In this document: positions 32,622 to 44,737 of the stretch, one piece after another
Position numbering within the stretch: the stretch's first letter is position 1
How the letters are laid out: each line of letters begins with the position of its first letter
NCBI GenBank assembly: GCA_029717555.1
Contig: JAMDHS010000008.1
Coordinates: 1-64,000 of the forward strand
Length of the DNA: 64,000 bases
Source: Peribolospora baueri
Lineage: Eukaryota > Basidiomycota > Peribolosporomycetes > Peribolosporales > Peribolosporaceae
Direction: 5' to 3'
Position numbers and translations under genes: made by a program
The notes under the pieces: model-generated
Seen by the model: the letters and a program-made list of their open reading frames with translations, nothing else
The model's database searches: none
What the model was told of the DNA's origin: nothing

Positions 32622-34794
32622 ATGTCGACTGAGGAACGCAAGGAAGGCGGCGCGCCCGCCGCCACCGCTTCTCCGGCCCCTGGCGCCGTCGAGGCCCACG
32701 CACCCGCCGACCATGGCCACGGCCACGGCCAGAATCAGACGACCGAGGAGCTCGATCATCAGCAGGTGTCCAACATTCTCGCCAGCTTGAACAAAGAGCA
32801 GTTTGAGAAAATCATGGCTGCAGCGGTGAGTGAGATGTCGCGACGCGCGGGCGCGTCGTTTGACGCTCGGACGAGCGCGTCGACAACGAATCGGTGCGCT
32901 CATTGCGTCAGTCCCTTGCCCCTCCGCCCTCCTTTTTCGCCCTCTTTCCTCGGCTCGTACACAGAATGAGAGCAATTCTTCCGCAGAACACAGTGAGCGC
33001 GAGCCTCCCGGACGCCTCTCGACGCGTTTTCGCTTTGCTGACCGCCCAATTCACCCCACCATCGTGCAGTCATTAAATCCCATCAGCATGCCCCTCGCTC
33101 CATTCATCCCTCCTCCAATGGCGCGCCTCACCTTGCTGGCTCGTCCGAAGGGAACGGAAACGGCTCCAATGACCCTAACATAGACCCTTCTCTCGCTCTC
33201 GGCTACGGATCCTCCCAAAGTCACAGTGCCGTAGATGCGGCTACCTCGGCGCTTGCCGGCGCAGCCGCTCGCGCCATGCGCTCCGGCAACGATGCGGGTC
33301 AGGCGGCGGCCGCGGCGGCCGCGGCCGCTCTCGTCGACGCTGCCAACGCGGGTGGCCCCGGCGCTTCTGGTGCGCCCGTGACTCCAGCCGGCCACGGCCA
33401 ACTCGGAGGACAGGGTAGCGCGACGAGCCCGGCATCCGTCGACACTCCTTCCAAGGCACAAGGTGGCAAAGGCAAAGGCCGGAGCGCGGCCGCCAGCGCG
33501 GTTGCCAAAGGCACGCCCGGTGTGGACGGCGAGAAGGTGCAGATCGGTGACGTTTGGGTGACGCCGGCGGAACGGACGCAATTGATGGAAAGGGCCAAGA
33601 AGGACAATCATGTAAGCTCGTCTCACGGTTGCACGCGCCCCCTCGTCTGCACGCCTATCCTCACACCCTTCGCATTTCTCGCTCCCCCCACGCTCACAGA
33701 AAGAGGTCGAGCGACGTCGACGATCGACCATCAACCACGGCATTGATTCCCTTTCCCAGATCGTTCCTGGCTGCGACGCAAAGTCGACCAACAAGGGCGC
33801 GATCATCTCTCGTGCCGTGACTTACATCCAGACCCTCAAGGACAACGAGGCAGCGAACATCGAGAAGTGGACGCTGGAGAAGCTGCTCATGGACCAGGCG
33901 CTGGCCGACCTGCGCAAGGAGGTCGACCATGGCCGGTCGAGGGAGACGAGGTGGGCCGAGAGGGAAAACTTATGGAAAGTGGAGTTGCAAAGGCTGAAGA
34001 CCAAGGTGGAGGAGCTCGGCGGTGACGCTGGCGAAGGCAACGTCCCGCGAGATGAGGACGCGCCGCTCCTTCCTCCCCATCACGACCATGGCCGTTCGCC
34101 CGACCAGCACGGCGGCCCTTCCACATACTCTTCCGTCCACCATCCTCCCATCACCGCGTCGTCCGCGGCTGTCGCTCGGTACCTCGAGTCCTTCGTCCCC
34201 GAAGCGCACAGGACCAGTGCGCCTCCCACCTCTGCCCCTCTTGCATCTTCTGCGTATCCTCCTGCTGGTACCTCTTCATCCACTCCGGGCTTAACCGAAC
34301 TGCAAAGCGCAGCCTATGCCCCTCCCTACGGCACAGCTCATGACCCTCCTCCGTTCAGCTACCCTTCGCACACACATGCCCATGCCCAGCATCGCGACAG
34401 GGCGCCGAGCAGCCACGAGAGGGGAGCTGCCTATCCGGCCACATCGAACGCAGGGGGCGGGCAAGGCCAAACGCAAGGGCAGAACGGGTCGAGAGGGCCT
34501 TCTCCCCACCCGCATCTCGGCGGGCCCGGTTTCCATTACGGCGCTGCCGGTGGTTCGTCCGCCTCCCCCGCTCCCACTGGGCCTGTGGAAGGGACTGGCG
34601 CGCCTCTGCCCACCACCGACGGCTCAACGAGCGCGAGTCGGACGAGACGAAGAACCGATGACGATGACCCCGAGGCCGAGGGTGTCGCCGGCGCTTGGTC
34701 ATCTGTGGGTGCTGTCGGGGAAGATAACAAGCAGAGCGTGGGCTCCGGGAGTCCTGGCAGGGAGACGAGGAGTAAGCGGGCCAAGTTCACTTGA
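32622..34794 (+). CDS. CBF1: CBF1-type bHLH-leucine zipper transcription factor
   Basis: Four exons (32622-32825, 32965-32992, 33070-33611, 33700-34794) give 622 aa. Exon 2 is a 28-nt microexon. Exon 3 ends and exon 4 begins inside the basic region: KKDNH | KEVERRRRSTINHGIDSL, with the His-Glu-Arg residues that read CACGTG. The loop and helix 2 are SQIVPGCDAKSTNKGAIISR and AVTYIQTLKDNEAANIEKWT, and the latter segment with LEKLLMDQALADLR is characteristic of Cbf1. A coiled-coil zipper follows. The N-terminal 300 residues are Ala/Gly/His-rich, and the C-terminus is Pro/Ser/His-rich. In yeasts Cbf1 controls methionine and sulphur genes and, in some, respiration or ribosomal genes, and binds CDEI at centromeres. 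Confidence 0.92.
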
Positions 34795-35325
34795 TCGGCC
34801 GGGAGGGTGGCTTAGTCCCGTCGGTCGAAACAAGTGCGACATAATCGTCGTGAGAACCCTTGGACTGAGGCAACCGGGGATGCTCTCCGTTCCTTATCTT
34901 TTTTTTGTGAGCCGCATTCGCTTGGTAGTGATTGATCGAGTTCTTCGTCTGGAGGCCCTTTTTCTCTGTCTCGTCTTCTTTATCTCTGTCTCGTCTTTCT
35001 TCCTCCTTGCTCCTATCTTCTCTTCTTCCGACCGCACACCGATGTCCATATGTAGTCCGTTCGTGCTCGCGGCGCGGTATCGGCCCTCACCTTCCCGTTC
35101 TTCCCTTCGTCCCATGAGCCGCTCGCACACGCGGGGACACTCGACCGAAGCCTTTGTCGAGAACCTCATGGCTGTGGACAGGGGGGGGACGAGTAGCGAG
35201 CGACTCGTTCTCTGTACTCGCCCGCCCCATCCGATCATTTTCGTCGTCTTGGGTCCGTGTCTCTATCTCCTTACCATTCGGCCCCCTCCTCCTTCGAGAT
35301 CCTCTTGTTGACCTGTCGTTTCCTA
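34795..35325. other. Convergent 3' intergenic region
   Basis: About 530 bases between CBF1 (+) and IES1 (-). Pyrimidine-rich (TCTCT-type) stretches at 34960-35030. No gene is recognised. Confidence 0.4.
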
Positions 35326-38053
35326 TTATTGTCCGTGGTGATTTGAATGAATTGTACAACTACCCGCCTCCCCTTCCCCGCGAGGGCCGACCGATGTCTG
35401 TGCTGGCCGCCCTACGGCCGAACATTGAACTGATACATTCTCGACGAGAGTACATGTTACAACAACGGAGCTATTTGTGAAGACGCACTGAATCCGTCTA
35501 CCCACGTATAGGGAATGTGGGAAACGACTCAGGGCGACTTGTAGGTGCGAGAAAGGGAGGTCGAATCGTGTCATGAGCTCCTCTAGTACGACGGACACCT
35601 GCATGGTATGCGAGGACAGAAACGACTCACGAGAGAATACTCCCTCGTCGGGGGAGTCAAGTCTTTACCTCCCCTCGCGTGTCGGACGACGTTTAGCATG
35701 CGCACTGAGCGAGCGATAGAGGAGCCATGACGCCGAAGGTGAGACTTTCGCCCCACTGCCAGGAGAAACATGCATACCGCGAGGCAAACTTACGGATTTC
35801 CCAACAGCCATCCAGCGGCTCGTCCTCGATCTCCGCCTCGTCCTCGCTGTCCACCAGCACGTCTCTTCCAGATTTAATGCGTTCATAAGCCACTGTGGGG
35901 GCGAGAAGAGATTGGGAAATATCGGAAAGAGTAAGAACACATAGCTTTCCACGCTAAACCGATAAACATGCAGGCCACTCACTGAGGAGCAACTCGCCCT
36001 GCCTTCTCCCCTTATCATCGTCTCTAGCGTGGAAAGGCAAGCCCTGCGAGAGAGCGTGTTTCTCCTTTTGCCTCCTCCTCCTCACCGAGTCTCTGATCAC
36101 TCTGGCCTCCTTCTCCCTCTTCTCCAACAAAGCCTTCGGCAATCCGTCCTGCTGCTCTGGCGGCAAGGCCGAATCGGACCCAACACCATCCTCCGCAACA
36201 TGGCTGCGGGCTCCTGCTCCTGCTTGACCAGAGCCCGAACTCGCGCCGGGTCGGAGGCCGAGCACGGAAGGATAGCCACCACCATCGTCGACATCCATGG
36301 CCGTGCTAGACACACTCGGTCGCCGGCTCATGCTTCCGCTCACCATCGACGCTCCATCCTCTTCGGCTGCCTTCGCCGCCGCCCCTTTCCTCCCTCTCCC
36401 ACCAGTGCTCAACCTTGATCGCTTGTTGGTAGCATTACCACCGTTCGACAGGGCGGAAGCGGAGCCTTTTGCAGAAGCTGCGCTCTTCCGCTTCCCTCTC
36501 TTCCCGCCGGAAGTCGAGCCACCGGCACCGCGGGCATTCCCAATGCCAACACCACTACCGCTTCCTCCCACCCCGCCCGTCACACTACTCCCGTCCGCAG
36601 ATTCTCCCTCCACCTTAACACCACCAGCCTCCTCTTCGCCGAGCTTGACGAGGAACGCAGCACGAGAGTCCCTCATGCGATTCCCCCACTCGATCTCCTC
36701 TTCTTCGTCCACGTTCTCTGCCGCTGCCTCTTCGGGGGTCTGGGCGTGCAAGGGAGGAACGGGATGAGGAGGGGGGGTGGCACCTTCGGCGAGCTCGCCG
36801 AGCGGCTCGGAAGGAGGCGCAGAGAATGGATTACTCTTGTTTCCGAGGGGATCCTCGAGGTAGCGGTAAATGAGCCAGAGGAAGGCGCGCGCTCGCTCGG
36901 CGGACGAGACCGGGTGGGCAGGGAGCGGAAAGAAGATGGTGTAGAAGTCGTGAGGCAGGGCGAAGTGTTCTCGAGAAAGGAACTACGTCAGACGTAGGAC
37001 ACAGGTTTGAAACAAGAAAGGTATCAGTGGTCGGTATGGACCGCGGGAAGCTGAGAAGGTACTCACATTAGCGCTGACCGCGAAGACGAAGATGAGGTTG
37101 ATGATACTCGTGGGAGGACGATAGCCTTGTTCCTGCGATAGTACGGGACAAGAATAACGTGTCCTCTGTCAGTAGAGTACTGGTGATCTCTCATCCACAC
37201 AGCATCCATACAGCTTACCCAAAGGTGTATGATCTCCTCCAATGAATTGGGCCCGCCGATCCTCTCGTGCTCAAGGATAGACCCTTTGAGCTGGCTCTTC
37301 ATCCGAGGAGCGTCCTGCAAATTGCGTTTGCTGATATCAGACTTTTGGAGCACGGGGATGGGATGGTAGGAGCGCAGTACGGTCTTCATCTCGGGGTAGA
37401 CTGGGTGGCAGGGCGGGAGAAGCAAGCGGGGATCGGAGCAGTGATTGGAGTAAGAGACTTGTCGCAACGGACATCACTATGAGCTTCCTTTTTTAACTCA
37501 CAGGCCAGGGTGGTATTGATTCGTCCAACATTAACTAACAGGCATACCATGGCGAAATCCCTCGCGTAGTCAGCGTTTTCCATGAGCTTCTCCCTCATGA
37601 CCTTGGAGCATTTGGTCGAGTTGACAATCGAGTCGATATAGAGCTCGGAGAAAGTCATCTTGGCTTTGACATTCGCACCAGGATCCGAGCCAGCAAAGAT
37701 GGGGTTGCCGGACGAAGAGGAGGCATGTCGAGGGTTGGTGAACGCGCGCGTCTTGTCGTTGAACAGGCAGGCCATCAAAGCGTGCTGGATATCACGTCGC
37801 GTAAGCGTCTCGCCATCGAAGCGTTTGATCGCTTGGTTGCGGACGACCGGTTGGCTGTGAAAGATAAGACACGAGGGTGGGGCGCAAGATGGCGTTCGAA
37901 AGATTGATGGGCAGACAAGCATGTCCGTCAGAGCAGTTGCCTTTCGGACGACGAGCTGGTAGGAGCACGTCTCGCTCACGTCGGTTTCACGGGCAGCGCA
38001 GGGGTGTTCGCGGCCGACCTATCGTCCCCGACATCGGTCCTGGGGGTGGCCAT
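35326..38053 (-). CDS. IES1: INO80 chromatin-remodelling complex subunit Ies1
   Basis: Eight exons (38053-37980, 37854-37502, 37400-37219, 37132-37067, 36982-35983, 35892-35794, 35704-35631, 35598-35326) sum to 706 aa. Conserved blocks in order: KRFDGETLTRRDIQHALM, TFSELYIDSIVNSTKCSKVM, DFAMVCLLVNVGRINTTL, FYPEMKTVLRSYHPIPVLQK, LQDAPRMKSQLKGSIL, PTSIINLIFVFAVSAN, HFALPHDFYTIFFPLP and SSAERARAFLWLIYRYLEDP. These match the Ies1 family of the INO80 nucleosome remodeller. The second half (residues 250-580) is charged and disordered with nuclear-localisation-like KRGKRK and KREKEARVIRDSVRRRR. The last exon has an unusual Cys/Val-rich ending; its donor is good, but an unspliced end (stop at 35583) is possible. 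Confidence 0.85.
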
Positions 38054-38244
38054 GTTGGTCTCTGTCTTGTGCTCGAGTGCGAGCAGGCCGAACGCCTAGA
38101 CAAGAGCCAACCGACGTCGTCAGTCAGTCCAACTCGTTCTCATATGATCGGGGTCGGAAGATCTGGCCGTGTGCGATCCAGATCCCCCTCGCGGGAGTAG
38201 ACGGCGGATAGCGGAAAGAAGGAGTTCGCACGCTCCGGCGCCGT

Positions 38245-38256
38245 CTAACCCTAACC
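38245..38256 (-). promoter_or_regulatory. Telomere-like repeat CTAACCCTAACC
   Basis: Two near-perfect CCCTAA units in the 290-base divergent promoter between IES1 (-) and the complex I gene (+), about 90 bases upstream of the latter's start codon. Confidence 0.45.
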
Positions 38257-38342
38257 GACGCTCAGGAAGGCCTCGCCGGCGAGATCGGATGAGGCGACCG
38301 AACTGAACTGACATCGGTTCGTTCATCCAACTCGATATATCC

Positions 38343-40078
38343 ATGGCTCATCTCAGCGCACGAGCGGGTGAGTGCTGTGTGCCGTTCTCCATCCTCGCTC
38401 TTGGGGCCGCATGGATCCTCTGCTCACCTTTCTTGTCCATCTATCTTCACTAGCGCCGGCGCTCCGCCACGTCTCGCTCGCAGCCCCGGCTGCAAGGCCG
38501 GCCGTCGCCGCCGCTGCTGTCTGTCAGAAGCGTCACAACCATGACCTCGTTATCAAGAGGCTCACCGGGAAGCCCATCATCAAGAGCGGGCCTTACGGTG
38601 GTGGTCGGTAAGTGCGCGTGGCGGGGCGACTGCCTCCTCCTTCTCGGTCAGCTTCGTTGGATATGTGATGCGCGCATGTGATACTGATCCCCCACGATGG
38701 CCGCTCGCTTCGTCCCTCGCCTTCTAGATCTTCCGTATCTGGACAGATTGCCACCGTGTTTGGGTGCACCGGTTTCCTGGGCCGCTACCTCGTCAACCGC
38801 CTCGGTGAGCGAGCCAACTGGCAGCGTGCCAGTGCGCCCTACCTTTGTTTCCGAGCTTACCTCCCGCCTATGCCCTCTTCTTCCCCCCTCAGCTCAAAAG
38901 GGTACACAAGTTGTTGTGCCATACCGCGACGAGGACGAGAAGAGGCACTTGAAGCTCATGGGTGATCTCGGACAGGTTGTGCCATTGGTGAGTGTTTGAC
39001 ACAGACGTTCCATCGCACATCTGTCCGCGAAGACTCAGCGTTCTGAGGCTGGCTTCTGTACTATCTACCTTGTGCCGCTCTCAGGAATGGGACATCCGCA
39101 ACCTGGAGCAGATCGAAGAGTGCTTGAGGCACTCCGACACCGTTTACAATCTCGTTGGTCGCGATTGGGAGACAAAGTGAGTTTCACCGGTCCACTTGAC
39201 TGGGAGGTGGGGTCCAGTCTACGAGTCGTATATCTAACATTTCTCCACTATCCTTCGCTCGCAAAGGAACTTCAAATTTGAAGATGTCCACGTCACCGGC
39301 GCTCGTCTCATCGCTGAGATTGCCCAGGCCAACGGCGTTTCTCGCTTTATCCATGTCTCCCACCTCAACGCCGACCCCGAGTCTGAGAGCGTCCTCTACC
39401 GCGCGAAGGCGGCTGGCGAAGAGGCTGTGAAGAAGGCCTTTGAGGGAGCGACGATTGTTCGGCCGTCGACCATGTTCGGTCATGAGGACAGGTTGTTGAA
39501 CACCATGGCTGGTGAGCGTTGCCGTCTACTCAGCTTGAAGTCGATCGAACAGGGTAGAATGCTCATTGACGTGCCTCGACCCGATCCCCTCAGTCTACCC
39601 CTTCTCGTACCGCGTCAACCACGGGCGGACGCGCGTTCGTCCCGTGCACTCGCTGAACGTCGCCGCAGCCCTCGAGGTGATGATGAACGCCGAGGAGACT
39701 TCGATTGGCTCTACCTTCACGCTTGACGGACCTAGGGAATACACGTACGAGGAGCTGCTCGATATCGTCGAGCGATTCACCTTCAACAAGACCTCTGGTC
39801 TTAACGTACCCAGGCCAGCGATGAAGCTCCTTGCCAACGCGGCCGAACTGCTCTGGTGGCCCACGCTCAGCCCGGACGAGGTTACGAGAAGGTACATCAA
39901 CGACAAGCCCGTCGAGCCGGGCACCAAGAGCTGGGCGGACTTGGCCATAGAGCCGGATGTGCTCGAGGACGTGGCCATCGCGTACCTCCGTCGATACAGG
40001 TCCGACCTGTACTTTGACCTCCCTATCCGGGCAGGAGGTGTGCAGGCCAAGCAGAAGGCTTACCATGTCGTGGATTAG
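38343..40078 (+). CDS. NDUFA9: NADH:ubiquinone oxidoreductase 39-kDa subunit (NDUFA9)
   Basis: Seven exons (38343-38367, 38454-38607, 38728-38804, 38893-38987, 39085-39176, 39267-39511, 39594-40078) give 390 aa. The N-terminal 35 residues are Ala/Arg-rich without acids, as in a mitochondrial presequence. The atypical SDR fold follows: [20 protein letters not shown] (the nucleotide-binding GxxGxxG), [72 protein letters not shown] and [15 protein letters not shown]. This accessory subunit binds NADPH on the matrix arm of respiratory complex I. Its presence implies a proton-pumping complex I. It shares a 290-base promoter with IES1. Confidence 0.93.
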
Positions 40079-40439
40079 AGCGAGCACGGCGGACCTTATT
40101 GGGCGGGATTCTTAGTCGCCCTCGAGCGTCGGACTTGTTACGTTCCTTTTACTTTCTCGTCCCTTCCTGAAGTACTACGTACAGTAAATACGCTGAGTTG
40201 CGTGGCCTCGCTGTCAAGTGTGTCTTGCTGTGCTACGAAAGACAAATAAACATACATGCCCGTTGCAAGCGACGCCTGTCCGTCTGCTCTGGTCGCCCCC
40301 CCGCCCTCGGGCGCCGATCAGCTTCCGCAGTCGCACCTTCTTTCAACATCAACCAAATAGACAACCGACGGCCATCTCCAACTAGATTGGACATCGCCCA
40401 CTGCTCCTCATCTCGCCGCCATCCTCTTCACCCCGCAAC
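40079..40439. other. Intergenic region upstream of GRASP
   Basis: About 360 bases between two co-oriented genes. It includes the CT-rich leader of the GRASP gene. Nothing else is seen. Confidence 0.35.
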
Positions 40440-41761
40440 ATGGGTGCCACAGAATCCCGCTCCCGACTCTCGTCATCTAACGAACACCCCACACAGGGCT
40501 ACCACGTCCTGCGCGTCGCCGACGGCTCCCCCGCCGCGCAAGCCGGCATCGAGCCTTTCTTCGACTTCATCCTCGGTATCGATGGCGTGGCCCTCGACCC
40601 TTCCAGGGACGTAGATGGAAGGAGAAGTGGCGATGTTGCCCAGCAACAGGAACCGAGAACGCCTGGCGTAGGGGATTCGGCGGGGATGGGGGCGTGGAAG
40701 AGCTTGGAGGAAAGAGAGGGAACGACGGTCGTGCTGAACGTGTGGAGCTCCAAGAGGCAGGAGTTGAGAGGCGAGTGTCGCTGCCCTGTTTAAGCACCAT
40801 TGGCTGTTGCTCTGCCTTGACGCTTTGTCTGCGTCCTTGGTGCCTTCCCGACCCTTGCCACATCCCTCGGGCTCAACACCCTGTCTTCTGTTTTCTCTGT
40901 AGACGTGGCAATCATTCCCGCCAGGCACTGGTCATCCCCCTCGACGCCTACACCTACCAATACAGCAACGCAGCCCTCCCTTCTCGGCCTCTCTCTCCGA
41001 CTCTGCGACCCTTCGACGTCCCTCTTGAACGTATGGCATATATTGGAAGTCCTCGAGGGATCGCCCGCCGAGAGCGCCGGGCTTGTTCCGTTCGGAGATT
41101 GGGTCATCGGCTGGGCCGGGGGCGTGATGAGCGGCGAGGGCGATTTCTACGAGGTCGTCGAGGCTGTGAGCTATGGGCCTCGTTCTTCTAGCTGGTACCG
41201 AGGAACTGATCTCCTCTCCCTGTCTATCTGTACGGCGCAGCATCTGGACCGACCGCTTCGGTTGTATGTGTACAACGCCGACTATGATCATACCCGCGAG
41301 GTCATCATCGTCCCGAATAGAAATTGGGGAGGAGACGGCCTGCTCGGGTGTGGAGTTGGGTGAGGATTGGTTTGATTCTTCGGAGGACGTGAATTAGCCT
41401 CGTCGGCGCTCTGCGCTCGTTGCCTTGGAGCGCTCCTTCCTAACCAGTCACACTCCATATATTGATTGACAGATACGGTCTCCTACACCGCATTCCGAAA
41501 CCACAAGAGCACGTTGGCAGGGCCTCTTTGGCGGCAGATGAGGCGCCGGCTCCGGAGCCGAAGGAGTACGTCCGACAAGGCGTCCTCAGCGTCCATACGG
41601 AAGACGGCGGCGCCAGCATGCCGACGTCCGGTGTTCCTTCTGCCTCAGGTGGAAGTGGCAAGGCGTCTGCTGGGCAGGCACAAGACGGCATGTTCAGGCC
41701 GGCAGACGCATACCTCCCTCTGCCCAAGCAGACGGTGTCTGTGCCCGTGGAAGAGGCATAG
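40440..41761 (+). CDS. GRH1: GRASP (Golgi reassembly stacking) protein, Grh1-like
   Basis: Four exons (40440-40770, 40903-41165, 41241-41359, 41473-41761) give 333 aa. MGATES at the start offers Gly2 for myristoylation. Two PDZ-like domains follow: GYHVLRVADGSPAAQAGIEP and FFDFILGIDG in the first, VWHILEVLEGSPAESAGLVP and FGDWVIGWAGG in the second. The second ends RNWGGDGLLGCGVG | YGLLHRIP, the GRASP hallmark, restored by splicing of intron 3. The C-terminal 90 residues are disordered. Grh1/GRASP acts at early Golgi and ER exit sites and in unconventional secretion. Intron 1 seems to use a GC donor (GAG|GCGAGT), since no GT donor nearby is in phase with the next exon (DVAIIPARHW). Confidence 0.9.
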
Positions 41762-42492
41762 CATGCCATCCTGTTGGAGCTGTCGACTCGAGGCTCGGGC
41801 TCGTTGCATGAGGGATGGTTTGGTTTGATTCGGTCTGGCCAAGTGTATGCTAGCTACGTGGATGACGTGCAACGTGAGGAAGCGCACTTGCTCTCGACCT
41901 CGATGGCTGGGTCGACAAAGACGCCCGCACGTCATCGGCTCTCGCCTACCTGCGCCCATGTTCCCACCTGAAGGGTATGCTCGCCGAAAGAAACAAGCTG
42001 GATTGCGCCTGAGCCGTTCACTCTCCTTCCCTCCCAGGGATCCTGTGTTCGAGCCCGACCACGACGTAGGGAGACGACGAGTCGGGCACGAGCAACGACG
42101 TCCTCTAGACCCTTGCAGTCCTCCGCACAGTACTCACGGCACCCCGGACGGCGTCTCCAAGTTCGGCCACCAAAAAGCGCGGCCGTCCCCACTTTCGTTC
42201 GGGAATACAGTCACAAGTCCAATAGGGCCTCGGTCATGACACGTAGTGCCTTAGTGCGGTTCTTCACTGTTCACGACAACGCCCTTGCTGTGTGCAATGT
42301 GGGCGATGGGACGAAGGGAACGAAGCAGGGGCGGGTTGATGACCCAGGTCACGTGCACGAGATCGCCCAGGACACACGCTCCGCAGTTATTTCTCGATAC
42401 TCTCATCCGAGCGCATGTTTGGAGGAAAGACAGGGAAGGGACTTGCGATCATCGGCAACGACCAATTCACCTCGACGCAACCACAGCACACG
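41762..42492. promoter_or_regulatory. Intergenic region upstream of RRP14
   Basis: About 730 bases. CACGTG occurs at 42350-42355, about 140 bases upstream of the RRP14 start codon. No gene is recognised. Confidence 0.35.
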
Positions 42493-44367
42493 ATGGCCGA
42501 CGTCGCAATACCCCCCTCTGCATCTTCCTCCGTCCCTGCTGCATCGTCTCTTCGGGTGAGCCTTCAGGACGCGACCCGCTGCCTCTCACTTGCACCCAAC
42601 CACTTCCACGCTGAGCCATTTCCTTCGTCTTCACCCTTCATCGGCCGGCCTCTTAGCAAAGCCTCGATGCTCACAACGCCGCGTTTGAGTCTCTCTTGCG
42701 CCTCATTCCCGCAAAGCTTTATCTTGTGAATGACGTTGAAGACCAAGTGGTGAGTGATCCCCGGGACGGCACATGCGTTCAATGCGCCTGGAGATCTGCG
42801 CCCCTCCCCGTTCTCCATGGTCCCGAAAACGGCGGCGACTTAGTTGTCCCGTGTGTGGCTTTCGTCCGAGTTAGTACGACTCCAAGTACCAGAAGAACAA
42901 GCGCAAGAAGAACGAGGCCAAGCAAGCGATAAAGGAGGCAAGCAAGAAGGCAAAGCGACAGAAGGTAGGTCTCCTTACAGACTCAAGGCTTTGGCTGGCG
43001 TTCTATGCGTCTCGCCTTGATACTTTTGACACCCACTCGTTGCCCTGCCCACGGCCCTCTTTGTTCTCTAAGCTCGACCCCGCAAACGCCAAAACCGTTT
43101 TGGAAATTCAGGCCGAGCGTGCGGCCACCAAAGCCAAGTCTAAAGAGGACCAAGGTGATGATGAGGATGACGAGGATGATGGAACTGGGAGTGAAGGCGG
43201 GGACTTCAACATTGCATTGGTTGGAGTGATGAATGGTGCTGGCGATGAGGAGGGTGATGAACAGGGCGATGGAAGAGGCCCGCCCGCTCGACGTCTCAAG
43301 AACGAGTCGATCGCAGACGTCCGGGCACGCTTGCACCAGAAAATTGCCTCCCTTCGGGCAAACCGGGGCAGAGGTGGCGCAACGGCCTCGGCTGGAGGCG
43401 CAGACGGCGAGGGGGCGACGTCGACGACGAAGGACGATCTGTTGGAAGAGCGACGGAGGAAGCGAGGGGAAATGCGAGATCGGAGAAGAAGGGAGAGGAA
43501 GCAGGAGAGGAAGCAGGCAAAGAAAGGAAAAGAACAGGCGATGGCTCTGAAGGAGGATCCGGGGGCAAAAAGCAAGGGCACGGAGAGGGAGAAGGACAAG
43601 GAGACGAGGGGTAATACCAAGGTCAGTAGAGGCGCGCCTTGGTTGGGAAGATGTTTTCATGCTTGTCGCGCTCACCGGGACGTCCGTCTTCATCATCATT
43701 TGGCAGGCGCCGGCCCTTCTTGTGTCTGATAAGACCACCTCGAAGCCCTCCTCATCTGTCCACGATGTTTCCACCGACGCCAGCGGGCTCTCGTTCTCTA
43801 CCGTCGACTTTGGTTCGGGGAAGAAGAAGAAAAAGGTAGACGCCAAATCTGCGCTGGCGGCTTTGACGGCGAAGAAGGAGAAGTTGGCTTCGATGGACTC
43901 GGACGAAAGGACCAAAGTGGAGGAGAAGGACCGGTGGGGCAAGGCGCTGGCTAGCGCAAGCGGAGAGAAGGTCAAGGACGACGAGGTTCTGCTTAAGAAG
44001 AGCATCAAGAAGAAGGAGAAGAGCAAGGAGAAGAGTCGGAAGGCCTGGTGAGTCTTTGCTTGACGATTTTCGTTTCTCGCCCAAGCAGCACCTCGCTTTG
44101 TTCCGATATGATTCTGAATCGACCTCTTCGCGCCACAGGACGGATCGCGAAGAGCACCAGCGGGAGATGGAGGCAGCGAGGCAAAAGAAGCGTACAGAAA
44201 ACCTGGCAACTAAGAAAGACCGGGCCAAGCGCGGTGGTAAGACGGGAGGCGCCAAGGGTGGTGGAAAGAAGAACAAGGCCCGGCCCGGCTTTGAGGGCAA
44301 GTTCGGTGGGGGTAGCGTCAAGGGGAACAAGGGGAAGGCTAAGCCGGGCGCGGGGAAGAAGGGATGA
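42493..44367 (+). CDS. RRP14: SURF6/Rrp14 ribosome-biogenesis protein
   Basis: Six exons (42493-42555, 42657-42749, 42875-42964, 43073-43621, 43707-44047, 44139-44367) give 454 aa. The N-terminal Rrp14 domain reads QSLDAHNAAFESLLRLIPAK and LYLVNDVEDQV, followed by the Lys-rich YDSKYQKNKRKKNEAKQAIK. The SURF6 domain covers the last 240 residues: ESIADVRARLHQKIASLRAN, LLEERRRKRGEMRDRRRRER, KSALAALTAKKEKLASMDSD and KKSIKKKEKSKEKSRKAW, then the basic Gly/Lys tail. It is a nucleolar RNA-binding protein needed for both ribosomal subunits. An acidic insert (DDEDDEDDGTGSEGGD) separates the two domains. Rsa4, another 60S assembly factor, is encoded 9 kb away. Confidence 0.93.
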
Positions 44368-44737
44368 CGTCTGGGAGGTGCAAGCAAGCAGGCTACGTTC
44401 GTGTTCAAGAAACATATTGAATGAAAAAAGGGGAAGGCTGTACCCGGTCGATTCTTGCGGCCACGCCACCCCACCACCCATGTATCAGGTTTGTCGAGGT
44501 GTGCATGAGATTCGCGCTGGTGAATGTAAACGTTGCATGGATTGCATGCTCCATCGTGGGTGATAATACCAAACCCAGGCTGGCCTCGAACGAAGGCGTC
44601 CATAATCGTTCCCCTCAAGCAATCATACAAGTAATGAATGGGCCAAATAAAGCATCGCGCGATACACTGAGCACAGTCCGAGCGCATCGTCGCCCAGTCA
44701 GAGAGAGACCTTCCTTCCTTCTTTCCTTCCTTCCTCC
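44368..44737. other. Convergent 3' intergenic region
   Basis: About 370 bases between RRP14 (+) and the gene ending at 44738 (-). A CTTC/CCTT repeat lies at 44710-44735. No gene is recognised. Confidence 0.4.

Noticed and set aside
34316-35311. 331-codon + strand frame across the CBF1 3' end.
   Set aside because: Wrong frame of CBF1 exon 4, then 3' flank.
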